Assembly (NCBI GenBank): GCA_028641055.1
Contig: CM054062.1
Location: 177,650,726 to 177,714,725, forward strand
Direction: 5' to 3'
DNA: 64,000 nt
Source: Alopecurus myosuroides
Lineage: Eukaryota > Streptophyta > Magnoliopsida > Poales > Poaceae
Shown here: positions 53,575-64,000 of the stretch, piece by piece
How the letters are laid out: the number at the start of each line of letters is the position of its first letter
Numbering within the stretch: the stretch's first letter is position 1
Translations under genes and position numbers: made by a program
The notes under the pieces: model-generated
The model's database searches: none
What the model was told of the DNA's origin: nothing
The model's input: the letters and a program-made list of their open reading frames with translations, nothing else

Positions 53575-56085
53575 GCACCCTGCTGCCAGCTCTTCTATCA
53601 ATTTGGATAAGCAGAGTTGCCACTAGTCTAGGTATGTAAAGTCCAATCAACAAGTGAGATAAAGATTCTCTATTTACATCCTCATGAATTAAAATAGGGG
53701 CATAAATCAGATATAATTTTGAAGGTTTTAAAGGCAGCACATGAGAAATTTACTTGGAGTGGCGGTTAAATACCACATGTAGGTAGGTATGGTCGACACA
53801 TTTGGCATACTTTGGTTTTTGGGAGTTGGATGCACGAGTAGAGCTCATACTCAGTAGAGGTGGAGGCTAGCAAAGACTGGCAACGACAAATTAAAAGAGC
53901 AATAAGTGGCTGGTTTGTAGTCATAACATGGTTTGTAGTCATAAATGGTATTACAAGTCAAAAAATAAATGATCATAGAGACTATAAGTGACTGGTTTGT
54001 AGTCATAACATGGTGTAAGCATGCGCCAAGTCAAACAAATAAAGCATTTGAAGGAGAATACCACAATATTATGGTTCGATGTGATAAAAACAACTCATGA
54101 TTATTTCAATGGCACATTAAGCACTATCATATATTTGAAATAAGTCATGCTACAATAATAACTACTAAGCATAGAATTAAAATAACATCCAACATGACAT
54201 GATAAATTCTAGCCACACTCTATACAAGCTTCTCTTTGCACCGTTATAAGCATGAAATATTTTACAGCTTTCTAACACCAATCATTTCAAACAAAAACTC
54301 TCCAAAAGATATATCAATGAAACAAGAGAGGACTACTACTACTATGTTAGAACTAACAGATCTGAATAAGAGATGCATGAAAAATAGGAGCTAAAAGGAT
54401 TTGCAGCAGCTAGAAGAAAAACTAAGAATACGAGTATGATAGAAAATGAGTATTCATATGAAAAAACAGAGCATGTCTCTCTCCCACACAAGAATGTTGG
54501 GTTCCAACTAGGTTTATTGCAGCAAGGAAAACAAAAGAAAACAAAACAAAAACAAACAGATGCTCCAAGTAAAGTGCATATGATGTGACCGAATAAAAAT
54601 ATAGTTTCACTAGAAGTGACCTGATAGGTTGTTGAAGAAGAAGGGATGCCTTGGGAATCCCCAAGCTTAGACGCTCGAGTCTTCTTGGAATTTGCTGGGA
54701 TGAACCACAAGAGCATCCCCAATCTTAGGCTTTTCACTTTTCTTGATCGTATTATATCACCCTCTTCTCTTGACCCTTGAAAACTTCCTTTACACCAAAC
54801 TCAAAGTAATTCTCATTAGAGGGTTAGTGCACAATCAAAAACTCACATGTACTCCATGGACACAAGCATTATTAATACTTTTTAAACATTAGCTATAGGC
54901 ACTGATGTTTTGTGGAGCAAAGAAATCCACTCAACATAGTAAAAGAGAGAATGCAAGTAAAAAGCAGAATCTATCAAAACCAGAACACTTTGCAAAGATG
55001 CATTTTTTTGGAAATAGCTGAGGATTAAGCAAAAAAATATAGGTCATTTTGATCTTCCTGTTAATTTATACGATTTTAACAGTGGACAGCAGAAATCCAA
55101 ATCTAACTTCAACTTTCCACTAGAGACTTTACTTGGCACAAAAAATACGAGAAAATAAAGATACAAAGGAGTTGCTACAGAAGTAAACAACACCATGACT
55201 CAAAGAAAAAAAAAACATTGCAAAAATAAAAACATCGATTATCTACCAAGAAGTGATTTTCTTTAACGCCTTTTAGCTAGGCCCAGAAAACAAGAATCAA
55301 GTATTTTCAAGTGAAGAGCATCCAACTTGAGCCCTGAAACCTCCTCAACAATGTATTGAATTTTATCTATATAAGATTCAGATGTCCCTTTCTCAACACT
55401 TTTAGGTTTACTACCTTCATCGAATGGGTTTTCAGGAACAATCCAATCAAAAAATTTCTCTAAAGCTTCTTGCATTGCTACTAGTTCAAAAGGTATTGGT
55501 ATTTTTATTTCCTCCTTGTTTTTAGGTTCAGTTTTGTCTATTTTTTCAAGAGCACCAAAAACATCTACACATGATCCTAGCACATTAAAATGATCAAAGA
55601 CTTTCCTAGCTTCTACAGCAAAATCACCAAATTCTTTAAGCAAAGTTTCAAGAATAAAATCACCTTTTTTAGTGTCCTCAACATCATTTAGGTTAACAAA
55701 CATTTGCTGCATTATGGGGTTAAGGTCAACACATCTAGCCTCTAATATGTGAAGTAAAGAAGTTGCAACAGTTTCGTAACTGGGAGCAAGTTCTACTATG
55801 CATGTATCCTCAAAATATTTATTCTTGCTAACATGATTAAAGAATTCTTCAATATTATCCTTTCCAATTATAGAACCGCTACCTATCGATAAGTCTTTCA
55901 GGGTGAACTTAGGGAGCAACATGATGAACTAAAAGCAGGGTAGCAAAAGTAACAACTAGAATAAGAACTATATTTTGTGTTTTTGATATAGAGAAGCAAA
56001 CAAGACAAAATAAAATAAACTAAGCAAACCAAAAACGAAGTAAAGAGATTGGAGGTGAGAGACTCCCCTTACAGAAATCCTGTTC
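53575..56085 (-). mobile_element. Athila-type internal region, non-autonomous
   Basis: Internal sequence on the minus strand between the primer site at 56087-56104 and an LTR-type start at 53574. Apart from the 219-aa frame it is AT-rich and shows no protease, reverse transcriptase or integrase. The stretch 54650-54740 has the AAGCTTGGGGATTCCCAAGG type motif common in Athila internals of grasses. The two bordering LTRs begin differently (TGATACGTCC and TGATACGTCTC), so they may not belong to one element. Confidence 0.6.
55263..55922 (-). CDS. Uncharacterised 219-aa protein of an Athila-type element
   Basis: Intact frame with ATG at 55922, about 165 bp downstream of the primer site, where gag would start. 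The protein begins MLLPKFTLKDLSIGSG. It is acidic in the middle and mostly helical in appearance (EEFFNHVSKNKYF, TLLKEFGDFAVEARKVFDHF, QEALEKFFDWIVPENPFDEG) and ends LGLAKRR. It has no zinc knuckle, no capsid motif that I recognise, and no signal peptide or membrane segment. The position suggests a Gag-like or accessory protein of a non-autonomous element. I do not know its function. An intact frame in an element without pol hints at recent activity or selection. Confidence 0.6.
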   Translation of the reverse strand: MLLPKFTLKDLSIGSGSIIGKDNIEEFFNHVSKNKYFEDTCIVELAPSYETVATSLLHILEARCVDLNPIMQQMFVNLNDVEDTKKGDFILETLLKEFGDFAVEARKVFDHFNVLGSCVDVFGALEKIDKTEPKNKEEIKIPIPFELVAMQEALEKFFDWIVPENPFDEGSKPKSVEKGTSESYIDKIQYIVEEVSGLKLDALHLKILDSCFLGLAKRR

Positions 56086-56086
56086 C

Positions 56087-56104
56087 TCCCCACCAATGGT
56101 GCCA
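56087..56104 (-). promoter_or_regulatory. Athila-type primer binding site
   Basis: TGGCACCATTGGTGGGGA on the minus strand, a variant of the Athila primer site, directly after the LTR end. Confidence 0.7.
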
Positions 56105-56105
56105 G

Positions 56106-57726
56106 AAAACTTGCTTGATGGCGAGTAAACACACGCTCGTTGGGAGACCCCAAGTGCAAGGTATGAAGATTTCAGCGACAAGTTTTCCCTCAAAAAGAAA
56201 CCAAGGTTTAATTGACCATTAGGAGAAACAAATCACTTCTTAAGGTTGATGACAACTGAAGTTGGCAGGGCGCACTACCAGGCTCAGCAGCAACATAGAA
56301 TCTGCACAACACAATCAAAATACTTTGCCCCAACGAAACAGTGAGGTTGTCAATCTCACCGGTTTTGCTAACACAAAGGATTGGATGTATAGTGTACTTG
56401 TTTGCATTAAATGAAAAGAGAACAGTGATGGCAGTGAATGAGAGGAAAACAATGATTGCATTAAAGAAAATAGTGTTTGCAGTGGTTGTATTATCAGTGT
56501 AAAATAATGGACCGGGGTCCACGGTTCACTAGTGGTGTATCTCCATAAAAGATAGACAAAATGTTGGATAAACAAATTACAACTGGGCAATTGACAGATA
56601 TAAAGGATGCACCGTAGTGCCTCGCATGACATGATGATTACTATATGATTCATGTGGGCATTACACATGATTCATAGACCGTTAGCCAACTACATCTATG
56701 ACTAATAATCCACCCTAGGAGCGTCATCCAATCAAACCTCGAGTATTAAGTTGCAAGCAACAGATTATTTTCTTAAGTAAAGTGTGTAATGTAAACAATC
56801 AAAACATTGTTGTTTTCTCCCTAATGGAAACAGCACATCCCACATCCGTTACGTTTTTGTCACTCGAGCGTGAATGAAAGAGAGGCATGAACCCACTATC
56901 GAGCATAAATACTCCCTCTTGGAGTTAAAAGTATCAACTTGGTCAGAGAATCTACTAGTAACAGAGAGCGTGCAAGATCATAAATAGCATAAACATTATA
57001 GATTGATAATCACTTGATATAACATTCAATATTCATCGAATCCCAACAAACACAACATGTAGCATTACAAACAGATGATCTTGGTCCTGTTAGGCTGCTC
57101 ACAAGATCTAAACATGAGGCATAAAGAGGAGAAGGCAATCATCTTGATACTGCTATGGACCCCAAGTCCAAGGATGAACTACTCACACATCACTTTAGAG
57201 GAAAGCATGGTGATGAAGAGCCCTCCGGTGATGATTTCCCCATCCTGGCAAGGTTCCGCAGAGAGCTTCGAATCCTCCCGAACTAGGGTTGACGATGACG
57301 GCGGTTATGGAACTTTTCATGGATGGAGGCTCTCGTATTTAGTGTTAACCCGGGGAGGAGCTTAAATAGGAGAAAGGGCAACGTCGGTGGGCAGCCAGGG
57401 GGCCACACCACCTGGTGGCGCAGCCTAGGGGGGCGCCACCCTATGGTGTGGTGGCTCCAGGGCCCCTCCGGGTCCCCTCCGGACTCCGTGTATGTGACAG
57501 ATTTCTAAGACCTGGGATTTTGTTTCGTCCAATTCCGAGAATATTTCCAGAACATTTTTTCTGAAACCAAAAACAACAGAAAGCAGGAACTGGCTCTGTG
57601 GCATCTTGTTAATAGGTTAGTCCAAGGAAATCCATAAAAATGACATAAAGTGTATAGAAAACATGTAGCATATGACACGAAAACTACACGGACATCAGAA
57701 ATTATAGATACGTTTGAGACGTATCA
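56106..57726 (-). repeat. Athila-type 5' LTR
   Basis: About 1.6 kb on the minus strand, from TGATACGTCTCAAACG at 57726 to the primer site. It includes a GC-rich block at 57380-57490 that resembles those at 39480 and 58100. Confidence 0.75.
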
Positions 57727-57851
57727 TCTTTTCACTCTTCTTGATCACATTATATCATCCTCTTCTCTTGACCCTTGAAAACTTCCTTCACACCAAACTC
57801 AAAGTAATTCTCATTAGAGGGTTAGCGCATAATAAAAAACTTACATGTTCT
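57727..57851 (-). repeat. Fragment of Athila-type internal region
   Basis: Closely matches 54731-54850, so it is internal sequence of a second copy, now squeezed between two LTRs in opposite orientation. Confidence 0.75.
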
Positions 57852-58645
57852 TGATACGTCATAAACATATCCTTAATTTCTGATGTTCCATGTTGTTTTC
57901 ATGTTGTTTCCTACATGTTTGATATACACTTTATGTCATTTTTATCGATTTTCTGGACTAACCTATTGACAAGATGCCATAGACCAGTTCCCTGTTTTAT
58001 GCTATTTTTAGTTTCAGAAAAGGTGTTCTGGAAATATTATCGAAATTGGAAAATTTGAAGTCCGGAAGTCTTAGAATTCCGGAAAGTTCCATGGAGTCCC
58101 GAAGAGGCCCGGAGGGGGCCACACCATAGGGTGGCGCGCCCCCTGGCCGCGTCACGGGGTGGTGTGGGCCCCTCGGGGTTCCACCGCCTTCGCCCTTTCG
58201 CCTATTAATACTCCCCTATACATCAACCCTAAAAATATACCACTTCGTCCCGAGAAATAACCGAGGCCGCCGTCATCGTCATCCCGAGATCGGGTGGGTT
58301 TTAGAGCTCTCCCCGGCACCCTGCCAGGAGGGGAATGCGTCACCAGAGGGGTCTACACCACCATGCCCTCCTCCGAAGTGATGCGTGAGTAGTTCATCCC
58401 TGGACTACGGGTCCATAGCAGTAGCTAGATGGTTTTCTTCTCCACTTTGTAGCTCATGTTTAGAACTCCTAAGCTTCCCTACATGATCGAGATCATATTT
58501 ATGTAATGCTACATGTTGTGTCTGCTGGGATCTGATGAATGTTGAATGCTATGTCTTCTGATTATCAATCTATCATGTTATCTTCATTCATATGTTATTT
58601 ATGATCTTGCATGCTCTGCATTATTAGTAGATGCTCTGGCCAAGT
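57852..58645 (+). repeat. Athila-type LTR, first ~800 bp
   Basis: Begins TGATACGTCATAAACA and matches 39242-39822 in its first 570 bp. It is interrupted at 58646 by a chromovirus LTR. Confidence 0.75.
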
Positions 58646-61600
58646 TGTCGCACCCGGACTTCTAGAGGATACTCACCGTACGAACTGAACAGTATTCTGA
58701 TGGGATTACGGGGCTTACCGGCACCCGCGTCCTCTTACGAGTAGGCCAACACTTATGTGTGACAACCCATCGCTACTGTTCACCGTCGATGTAAACTATC
58801 CCGTAGAAATCAGGACACTACCATTGACGTACTTCATACCATACACACATGGTACGTCAACGGCTTTGAACAAAAGGATAACACAACATGCCTCTAAGAC
58901 ACAAAAGATTGAAATAAGTTGCAAATAGCTCTCACTAGAGCAGAGATAGCAAATACAATCATCCAGAGGACACATGTCCCAACATAACATCATTACATCT
59001 CAGCAGAAGCATTCAAAGGGGGTCTGAGTACAGATAAATCCAAATAGGCTTAAGAAGCCGGAAACTAAAATAAAGACGGAGCCCATCCACGATGTCTCGG
59101 ATCCTGACCGGGTCCGCTAATTACTCGTCAGCAGCCTCGTCAAACTCCACGTAGTAGCCGTCACCTAGATCCTCGTAAGCGTAGTCTGCGGAAACCACAG
59201 CCCCAAAGGGGTCAGTACATAGACGTACTGGCAAGCAAGACTCACAGTTCACCAAAGTATAGCCCGTCAACACAAGCACAGATGACTTGGGTTCAACGGA
59301 AGGAAGGGGATATAACAGATGCTGCAACTGGCTGCGCTAACCAACTACAGAGATTCTACAACTTCAGACTAACAGAAAGGAGATAAGATCGAGTATTGTA
59401 ACCAACTGAAAGATAACTTCAAACAAACCCATCCTGGATCTCGCCCCTTATCCAAAGAAGCAATCCGAGGATAACTCACACAGTTGGCTTAAAGATGAAT
59501 CAAGTTATTGTGACAATAATCCTATTACTAGTCAAGTTGTTAATCATGGGGTGTGAGATTGTGAATCATTAGGTTTAAGTTGTCCTGAGTACTTGTTAGC
59601 CAGTACTTTCACCAAGTTAACCATAACCGCGGAAAACACGGCTTCTCGAGAAGATTATCCCTGCAGGGTTGCACCAATTTGGCCGTACACGTATGAATAA
59701 CCCGCCAGATGGGATGCCTCCCACCAAGCGGGGCACTCAACACAACTCAACTCTTCTTCGCATCAAGCCCAAAGCACCTTGGGCGCACGGCTAATTGAGC
59801 CCAGAAGAAAATGGACCCTCATAGCACTCTAAGAACGTGTCCCCCTATATGCCGACTACAAAAGTTCCACCCTGCGCTGGGCTCGCAAAAACATGCATGC
59901 GGCAAATGGAAAACACGAACTAAATGAGATGATTTGGACGAGATGCGAATCGAATCAAATTGAGGGGGGCGCCCATACTCGCTTCCCACATGCGGGTAGT
60001 GCGCTCATCATGGATCAGTAGACAAGACCCTTTTCCTATTAGGGTCGACACTAGCAGGCCTCAAAACCACACAGGGCCTCCTGCCGGTGCCTTATCATCA
60101 AATTATTATTTAACAATAACATTAGCATGATTGATTGATTGCTTAAACATCGAGCCCCCAGACATAAAGATATAGTAACTGAAAGTAGCGGGCAACAGAC
60201 TCGGGCAAAACAACCTAAGCATGCTAGTAGGACACTGGCTCAAACAATAGGGTTGTAGGAGTGGTGGTGAGGCAATATCAGGGTTAAGGGATTCATGTGA
60301 TAGGTTCGTAACAGAAACAACTACCACTAAGGCTAGCAGAAATAGACAACGGAAAGTATCGGTAACCAGGGTTGAAAGGAACACAGTGGTTCATGTGAGT
60401 GATAACTTGCCTGCAAACTCAGCAGCCGGGTACTGAGCTAGATCCTCAGAAGGGGTGCTGTAAAGATCGTCTGTCTCAACGTCGTCGTCTATTCGAGAAG
60501 AAGCAAACAAACAAAACAGGAATATAAACAATCATTATCATGGCATTGTGCACAATCAAGATGATGCATGACAAGTTAATGGTTGCATCAAAATAAACTA
60601 GCTAACATGATAACACAATTTAAATGGACCCCTATGCTATTTTGAGTGGCATATGGGAAAAGGGTCCATGAATTAAGTGGAAACAAATGATTTACAATTA
60701 ATTATTATGTGTAAGTTGTTAGCATGATGCATGCAAGATGATAACAACAAAATAACAACAAAAGATGCAAGTGGTAAAAGGATTTAACAAGTTTTGGAAA
60801 TCATTTATTAAGTTTGGAAAGTTTGGTTACTTAAACATGTCACACAAACAATTATTGTTTTCATCAATTTAAAGTGTGCAAAACAATTAACAAAATTTAT
60901 ATTTGAAAAGAACATCAAATTTTAGTTGGATTACATGTTTCAAATATTGAAATTGGAATTAGGATGAATTTATTATGAATTAAACAATATTAAACAAGTT
61001 TTAATTGAATTTAAAACAAGTGTGAATTTTTATTTGAATTTTATTTGTTCAAAACATAAAGTCAAACTCACATTTAAAAAGTTCACACTTTGATGGGTTG
61101 AAAACATATTTTGCATGTTCAAAACTATTTTACTTTGAGCAAGTTATGATTTTATCAAATTTAATTGAATTAAACAAAGATTAAATTGTTTAGGCAATTT
61201 TAATTATTCAAAACAGGAAACAAAAATTATATTTGAAAAGATGAGTTGAAATGGTATGGAAAACATATTTTATTTGCATTTATTGGATTAATAATGAATT
61301 AGTTATGGAATTTAGAAATTTGCATTTGAATTATTCAAATTTGAATTTTAAATGCATTTGGGAATTCCAAAACAGTACACAACTGGATTATTTGGAAAGA
61401 TCATTTAATTTGGAACAGAAAACATATATAACTTTTATTTATTGGGGTTATAGATTAAAAGTTATTAAAGTTTTAGTTTTAGTGTTTAATTCTGCAATTT
61501 TAAAAAAAACCATTTGGAATTAAACAGAAACGTGCTAAACTTTTTATACGCACAGGATAACCCACCCAGACACTGCCAGGGGGGCCCTTGGGCTCGCTGT

Positions 61601-63115
61601 GCTGGCATGGCCACTGTGCGGCTGACAGGGGTCCCTCCCTGTCAGCGTGGCGTGGAAGAAAAAGTTGGGGAAATTCCCGCGAGGGCAGGGGCTCGAACCC
61701 TGCACCTCTCGCTCGCTGCGCGTGTTACTGAACCAGATGGGCTGTGCTGCGTTGCTTGTCAGGTTCAGATATGCAGGGAGGATATTGTGTGGCTCGGGGA
61801 TAACAGTTAACTGACGAACGAATTCTTCCGCGGACTGACGGAGACCGAAAGCGGCCGGCGGCGATCACCGTCGTGCGCGCAGCAGCTGGGGTGCAGATCG
61901 GGTGCAAACTCGTGCGTACTCGTGCACGCTACGGAGGGGAACCAGGAGGGGGTGGAACGCGTGCTCACCGGGACTTGGCCGCGGAAGCAGGTGCTCGGGG
62001 TGGCGCGGCCGGCGACGATGGCGTTGATGGCGGCGACGAAACCGTGGGCCTCCGTGCTATCTAGGGTGTCGAAAAGAAAGAGGAGGTGGTGGCGAGTTGA
62101 TTCCCGAGGCTAGGTGAGGTGGAGGTGGATCATGGTGGTCGCGGTGGTCGGAGGTTCAGAGGCTTATCGCCGGTGGGGATTCAGAGAGGTGGCAGACGCG
62201 ATCGTGGCGAGGAAGACGGCGGCGGAGAAGAGGGGACAGGAGCCTAGGGTTAGGTGCTGCGCCCTAGGGTTCCGTGGGGGTCTTATAGCGCCCGTGGATG
62301 GCTCCTGGCCGTCGGAGCCGCCGTACTGCCGCCGTGGCAGCTCTGGATGAGCTGCCGTACCGCGGGGCGACGGTGGCGGCCGTTCTAATCGAAGCGGTAC
62401 GCTCGTTAGCGGGCTGGGCCGCGCGCTAGAAAGGGTTAGGTGGGTTGGGCTGCTAGCTGTCGCGCGTGCGCGGCTGTTTCTTCTTTATTTATTTTTTTGC
62501 TTTCTGTTTTTTTTTGTAGCAATTAGAAAATGGAAGCATTTTCTAGGTTTTTTGGTTTTAAAAATTTTGGGAAAAATCAGGTGAGTTTGTTAGGTCAAAA
62601 TCTACCACTTTACCACTTAAGTTTTGGAAATTCAAATTTAGTTGCTGATTTTGCAAAATGGTTTGAATTGGGATAAATTGCAAATTAATTGATTAATATT
62701 TGAATCAACAACTTTAATAGGGGAAACCCTATTAATTAAATTGATTAAGTGATTATAAATGTGTGGTGATTTTCATATATACAAATTGGGTGCTGATTTG
62801 AATATTTGAGTTGAGTTTGAAAATGATTTGGAATTAATTGATTGAATTAATTGTTTGATTAAAACCAACAATTTAATAAGTGATCACTATGGAGTTAAAT
62901 GAAACAATTGAGGTTTTGATTTGCATTTCTTTATTTGGAAAAGATTGTAACATGACAAGTATGAAATAACCATTTGAAAATTATTTGAGTTTCATCATGA
63001 AAACAAAGGTAAAACAGATGCAAACAAATAATTAAACATGATGACATGATGCAATACTTGAATTAAACAAGCAACAAAACATTCTAAGGGTTTTTTTCAT
63101 ACTTGGGATGTTACA
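58646..63115 (-). repeat. Chromovirus 3' LTR
   Basis: 4470 bp on the minus strand, TGTAACATCCC...GGGTGCGACA. It is clearly related to LTR copies A and B over most of its length but has many differences, so it is a separate subfamily. It has the same parts: GC-rich leader (61550-62430) with a GGTGAGC donor-like site at 61970-61964, an AT-rich middle, and the CTCGAGAAGCCGTGT motif at 59638-59652 (reverse). Open frames at 61514-62350 lie in the GC-rich leader and are not supported as genes. Confidence 0.88.
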
Positions 63116-63118
63116 AAA

Positions 63119-63132
63119 CGCCCCCCCTTGAA
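63119..63132 (-). promoter_or_regulatory. Polypurine tract of the chromovirus
   Basis: CAAGGGGGGGCG on the minus strand just before the LTR, as in the derivative at 46353-46367. Confidence 0.82.
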
Positions 63133-63153
63133 GGAATCGCGCCCCGAGATTCC

Positions 63154-64000
63154 TTACTGAGAAGTGAAAAGGTCCGGATACTTCTTGCGAAGATCCTCTT
63201 CGGTCTCCCACGTTGCCTCTTTATCGGAATGATGCGACCACTGCACTTTCAAGAACTTGGTGCTCTTGTTGCGAGTCTTACGCTCGGTCTCATCGATAAT
63301 ACGAATAGGGTGCTCCTCATAAGATAGATCATCTTGCAGTTCAATGGAATCATGATCAACTGCACGATCTGGATCTTTGAAACACTTCTTGAGCTGTGAC
63401 ACGTGGAACACATCGTGCACCTTGGATAGCTTTTCTGGAAGTTCAAGACGATAAGCATTTTCTGCCCGCCTTGAGAGAATGTTGAAAGGACCAATGTATC
63501 TTGGTGCAAGCTTTCCTTTCACACCAAAACGATGAGTGCCTCTTAGGGGAGTTACACGGAGATATGCCTTGTCACCAGGTGCATAGATCATATCCCTGTT
63601 CTTGCTATCATAATAGCTCTTCTGACGAGACTGAGCAATCCTGAGATTGTCACGAATGATACGAACTTTCTCCTCGGCTTCCTTAACAATGTCAGGGCCT
63701 AAGAGTGAACGTTCACCAGCTCCAGACCAATTGATTGGACTCCTGCATCTGCGACCATACAGTGCCTCAAATGGTGCCATCCCTAGGCTTGCCTGGTAGC
63801 TGTTGTTGTAGGAGAATTCAGCATATGGAAGGCAATCCTCCCATTTCATGCCAAAGGAGAGACCACATGCTCTGAGCATATCCTCGAGAATCTGATTGAC
63901 TCTTTCGACTTGCCCCTGAGACTGAGGGTGATAAGCTGTGCTGAACAGAAGTTTGGTGCCCAATGCTTCTTGAAAACTCCTCCGGAAATGGGAAGTGAAG
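63154..64000 (-). CDS. Chromovirus polyprotein, C-terminal part: integrase end and chromodomain
   Basis: Open to the window edge, 281 aa visible; the start lies outside. Residues 1-60 are the end of the integrase core, with the last catalytic Glu in GQVERVNQ (about residue 32), then FSYNNSYQASLGMAPFEALYGR. About 140-190 is the GPY/F-type C-terminal domain (LAPRYIGPFNIL, VHDVFHVSQLKKC). About 230-278 is a chromodomain (RIIDETERKTRNKSTKFLKVQW...ATWETEEDLRKKYP), which in chromoviruses steers integration to marked chromatin. It ends SQ-stop just before the purine tract. No lesion is seen. The sequence fits the Tekay/Del branch, and the element could supply enzymes to the defective derivative at 39823-51462. 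Confidence 0.88.
   Translation of the reverse strand, partial: FTSHFRRSFQEALGTKLLFSTAYHPQSQGQVERVNQILEDMLRACGLSFGMKWEDCLPYAEFSYNNSYQASLGMAPFEALYGRRCRSPINWSGAGERSLLGPDIVKEAEEKVRIIRDNLRIAQSRQKSYYDSKNRDMIYAPGDKAYLRVTPLRGTHRFGVKGKLAPRYIGPFNILSRRAENAYRLELPEKLSKVHDVFHVSQLKKCFKDPDRAVDHDSIELQDDLSYEEHPIRIIDETERKTRNKSTKFLKVQWSHHSDKEATWETEEDLRKKYPDLFTSQ

Larger units (their letters stand above)
58646..64000 (-). mobile_element. Chromovirus (Tekay/Del-like) element, 3' end only
   Basis: 3' LTR plus the end of pol; the remainder lies beyond the window. It is inserted into an Athila-type LTR. The 5 bases before its left edge are CAAGT, which should recur after the unseen 5' LTR. Confidence 0.85.

Noticed and set aside
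51684..57726. One complete Athila-type element with LTRs 51684-53574 and 56106-57726
   Set aside because: The two LTRs begin with different sequence after TGATACGTC, and I found no target duplication, so I kept them separate.
61514..62350. Several 60-98-aa frames in the right-edge LTR
   Set aside because: GC-rich LTR leader in which stops are rare; no conserved protein features.

Overview
The window is a piece of a plant nuclear genome, most likely a pooid grass (the oat, ryegrass, wheat and barley group). The evidence is plant-type 5S rRNA genes in 312-bp tandem units, a Cassandra-type miniature retrotransposon, a Tat-lineage element with the antisense gene known from grasses, Athila-type LTRs beginning TGATACGTC, and nested chromoviral elements with LTRs of 3.5 to 4.8 kb. 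The species cannot be fixed from the sequence. I see no ordinary host protein-coding gene. A run of 100 N (37640-37739) marks a scaffold gap.

Layout. A single 5S rDNA array, all genes on the + strand, is cut into three blocks: 1-3802 (12 genes), 14639-19763 (17 genes, the last one split) and 29651-37639 (25 genes plus the tail of the split gene). That is 54 genes in total, each 119 nt followed by about 193 bp of spacer. Two LTR retrotransposons caused the cuts, each with a perfect 5-bp target duplication. (1) 3803-14633 is a chromovirus-like gypsy element with 3.5-kb LTRs and a decayed polyprotein; it sits in a spacer 34 bp upstream of a gene. (2) 19764-29645 is a Tat-lineage element on the minus strand with identical 573-bp LTRs, inserted at nucleotide 108/109 of a 5S gene. 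It keeps an intact Gag-protease frame, an amber codon, and a reverse transcriptase cut off before RNase H. It lacks integrase. It also carries an apparently intact six-exon antisense gene with its own TATA box.

Right of the gap, 37740-64000 is nested retrotransposon DNA. It begins with a broken Athila gag (minus) and LTR pieces. Next come 11.6 kb of a non-autonomous chromovirus derivative in the unusual order part-internal, LTR, internal, LTR, part-internal. Then follow Athila-type LTR and internal sequence with a 219-aa open frame, and a 719-bp Cassandra-like TRIM whose two LTRs carry 5S rRNA-like promoter cores. The window ends in the 3' end of an autonomous chromovirus (integrase C-terminus plus chromodomain) with a 4.5-kb LTR.

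How the parts relate. The 5S units are Pol III genes with internal promoters and T-run terminators. Units on both outer sides of the array are nearly identical, while those around the two insertions carry most of the variants. The two defective chromovirus-type elements have decayed coding regions but near-identical LTRs, so they were probably mobilised in trans by relatives such as the one at the right edge.
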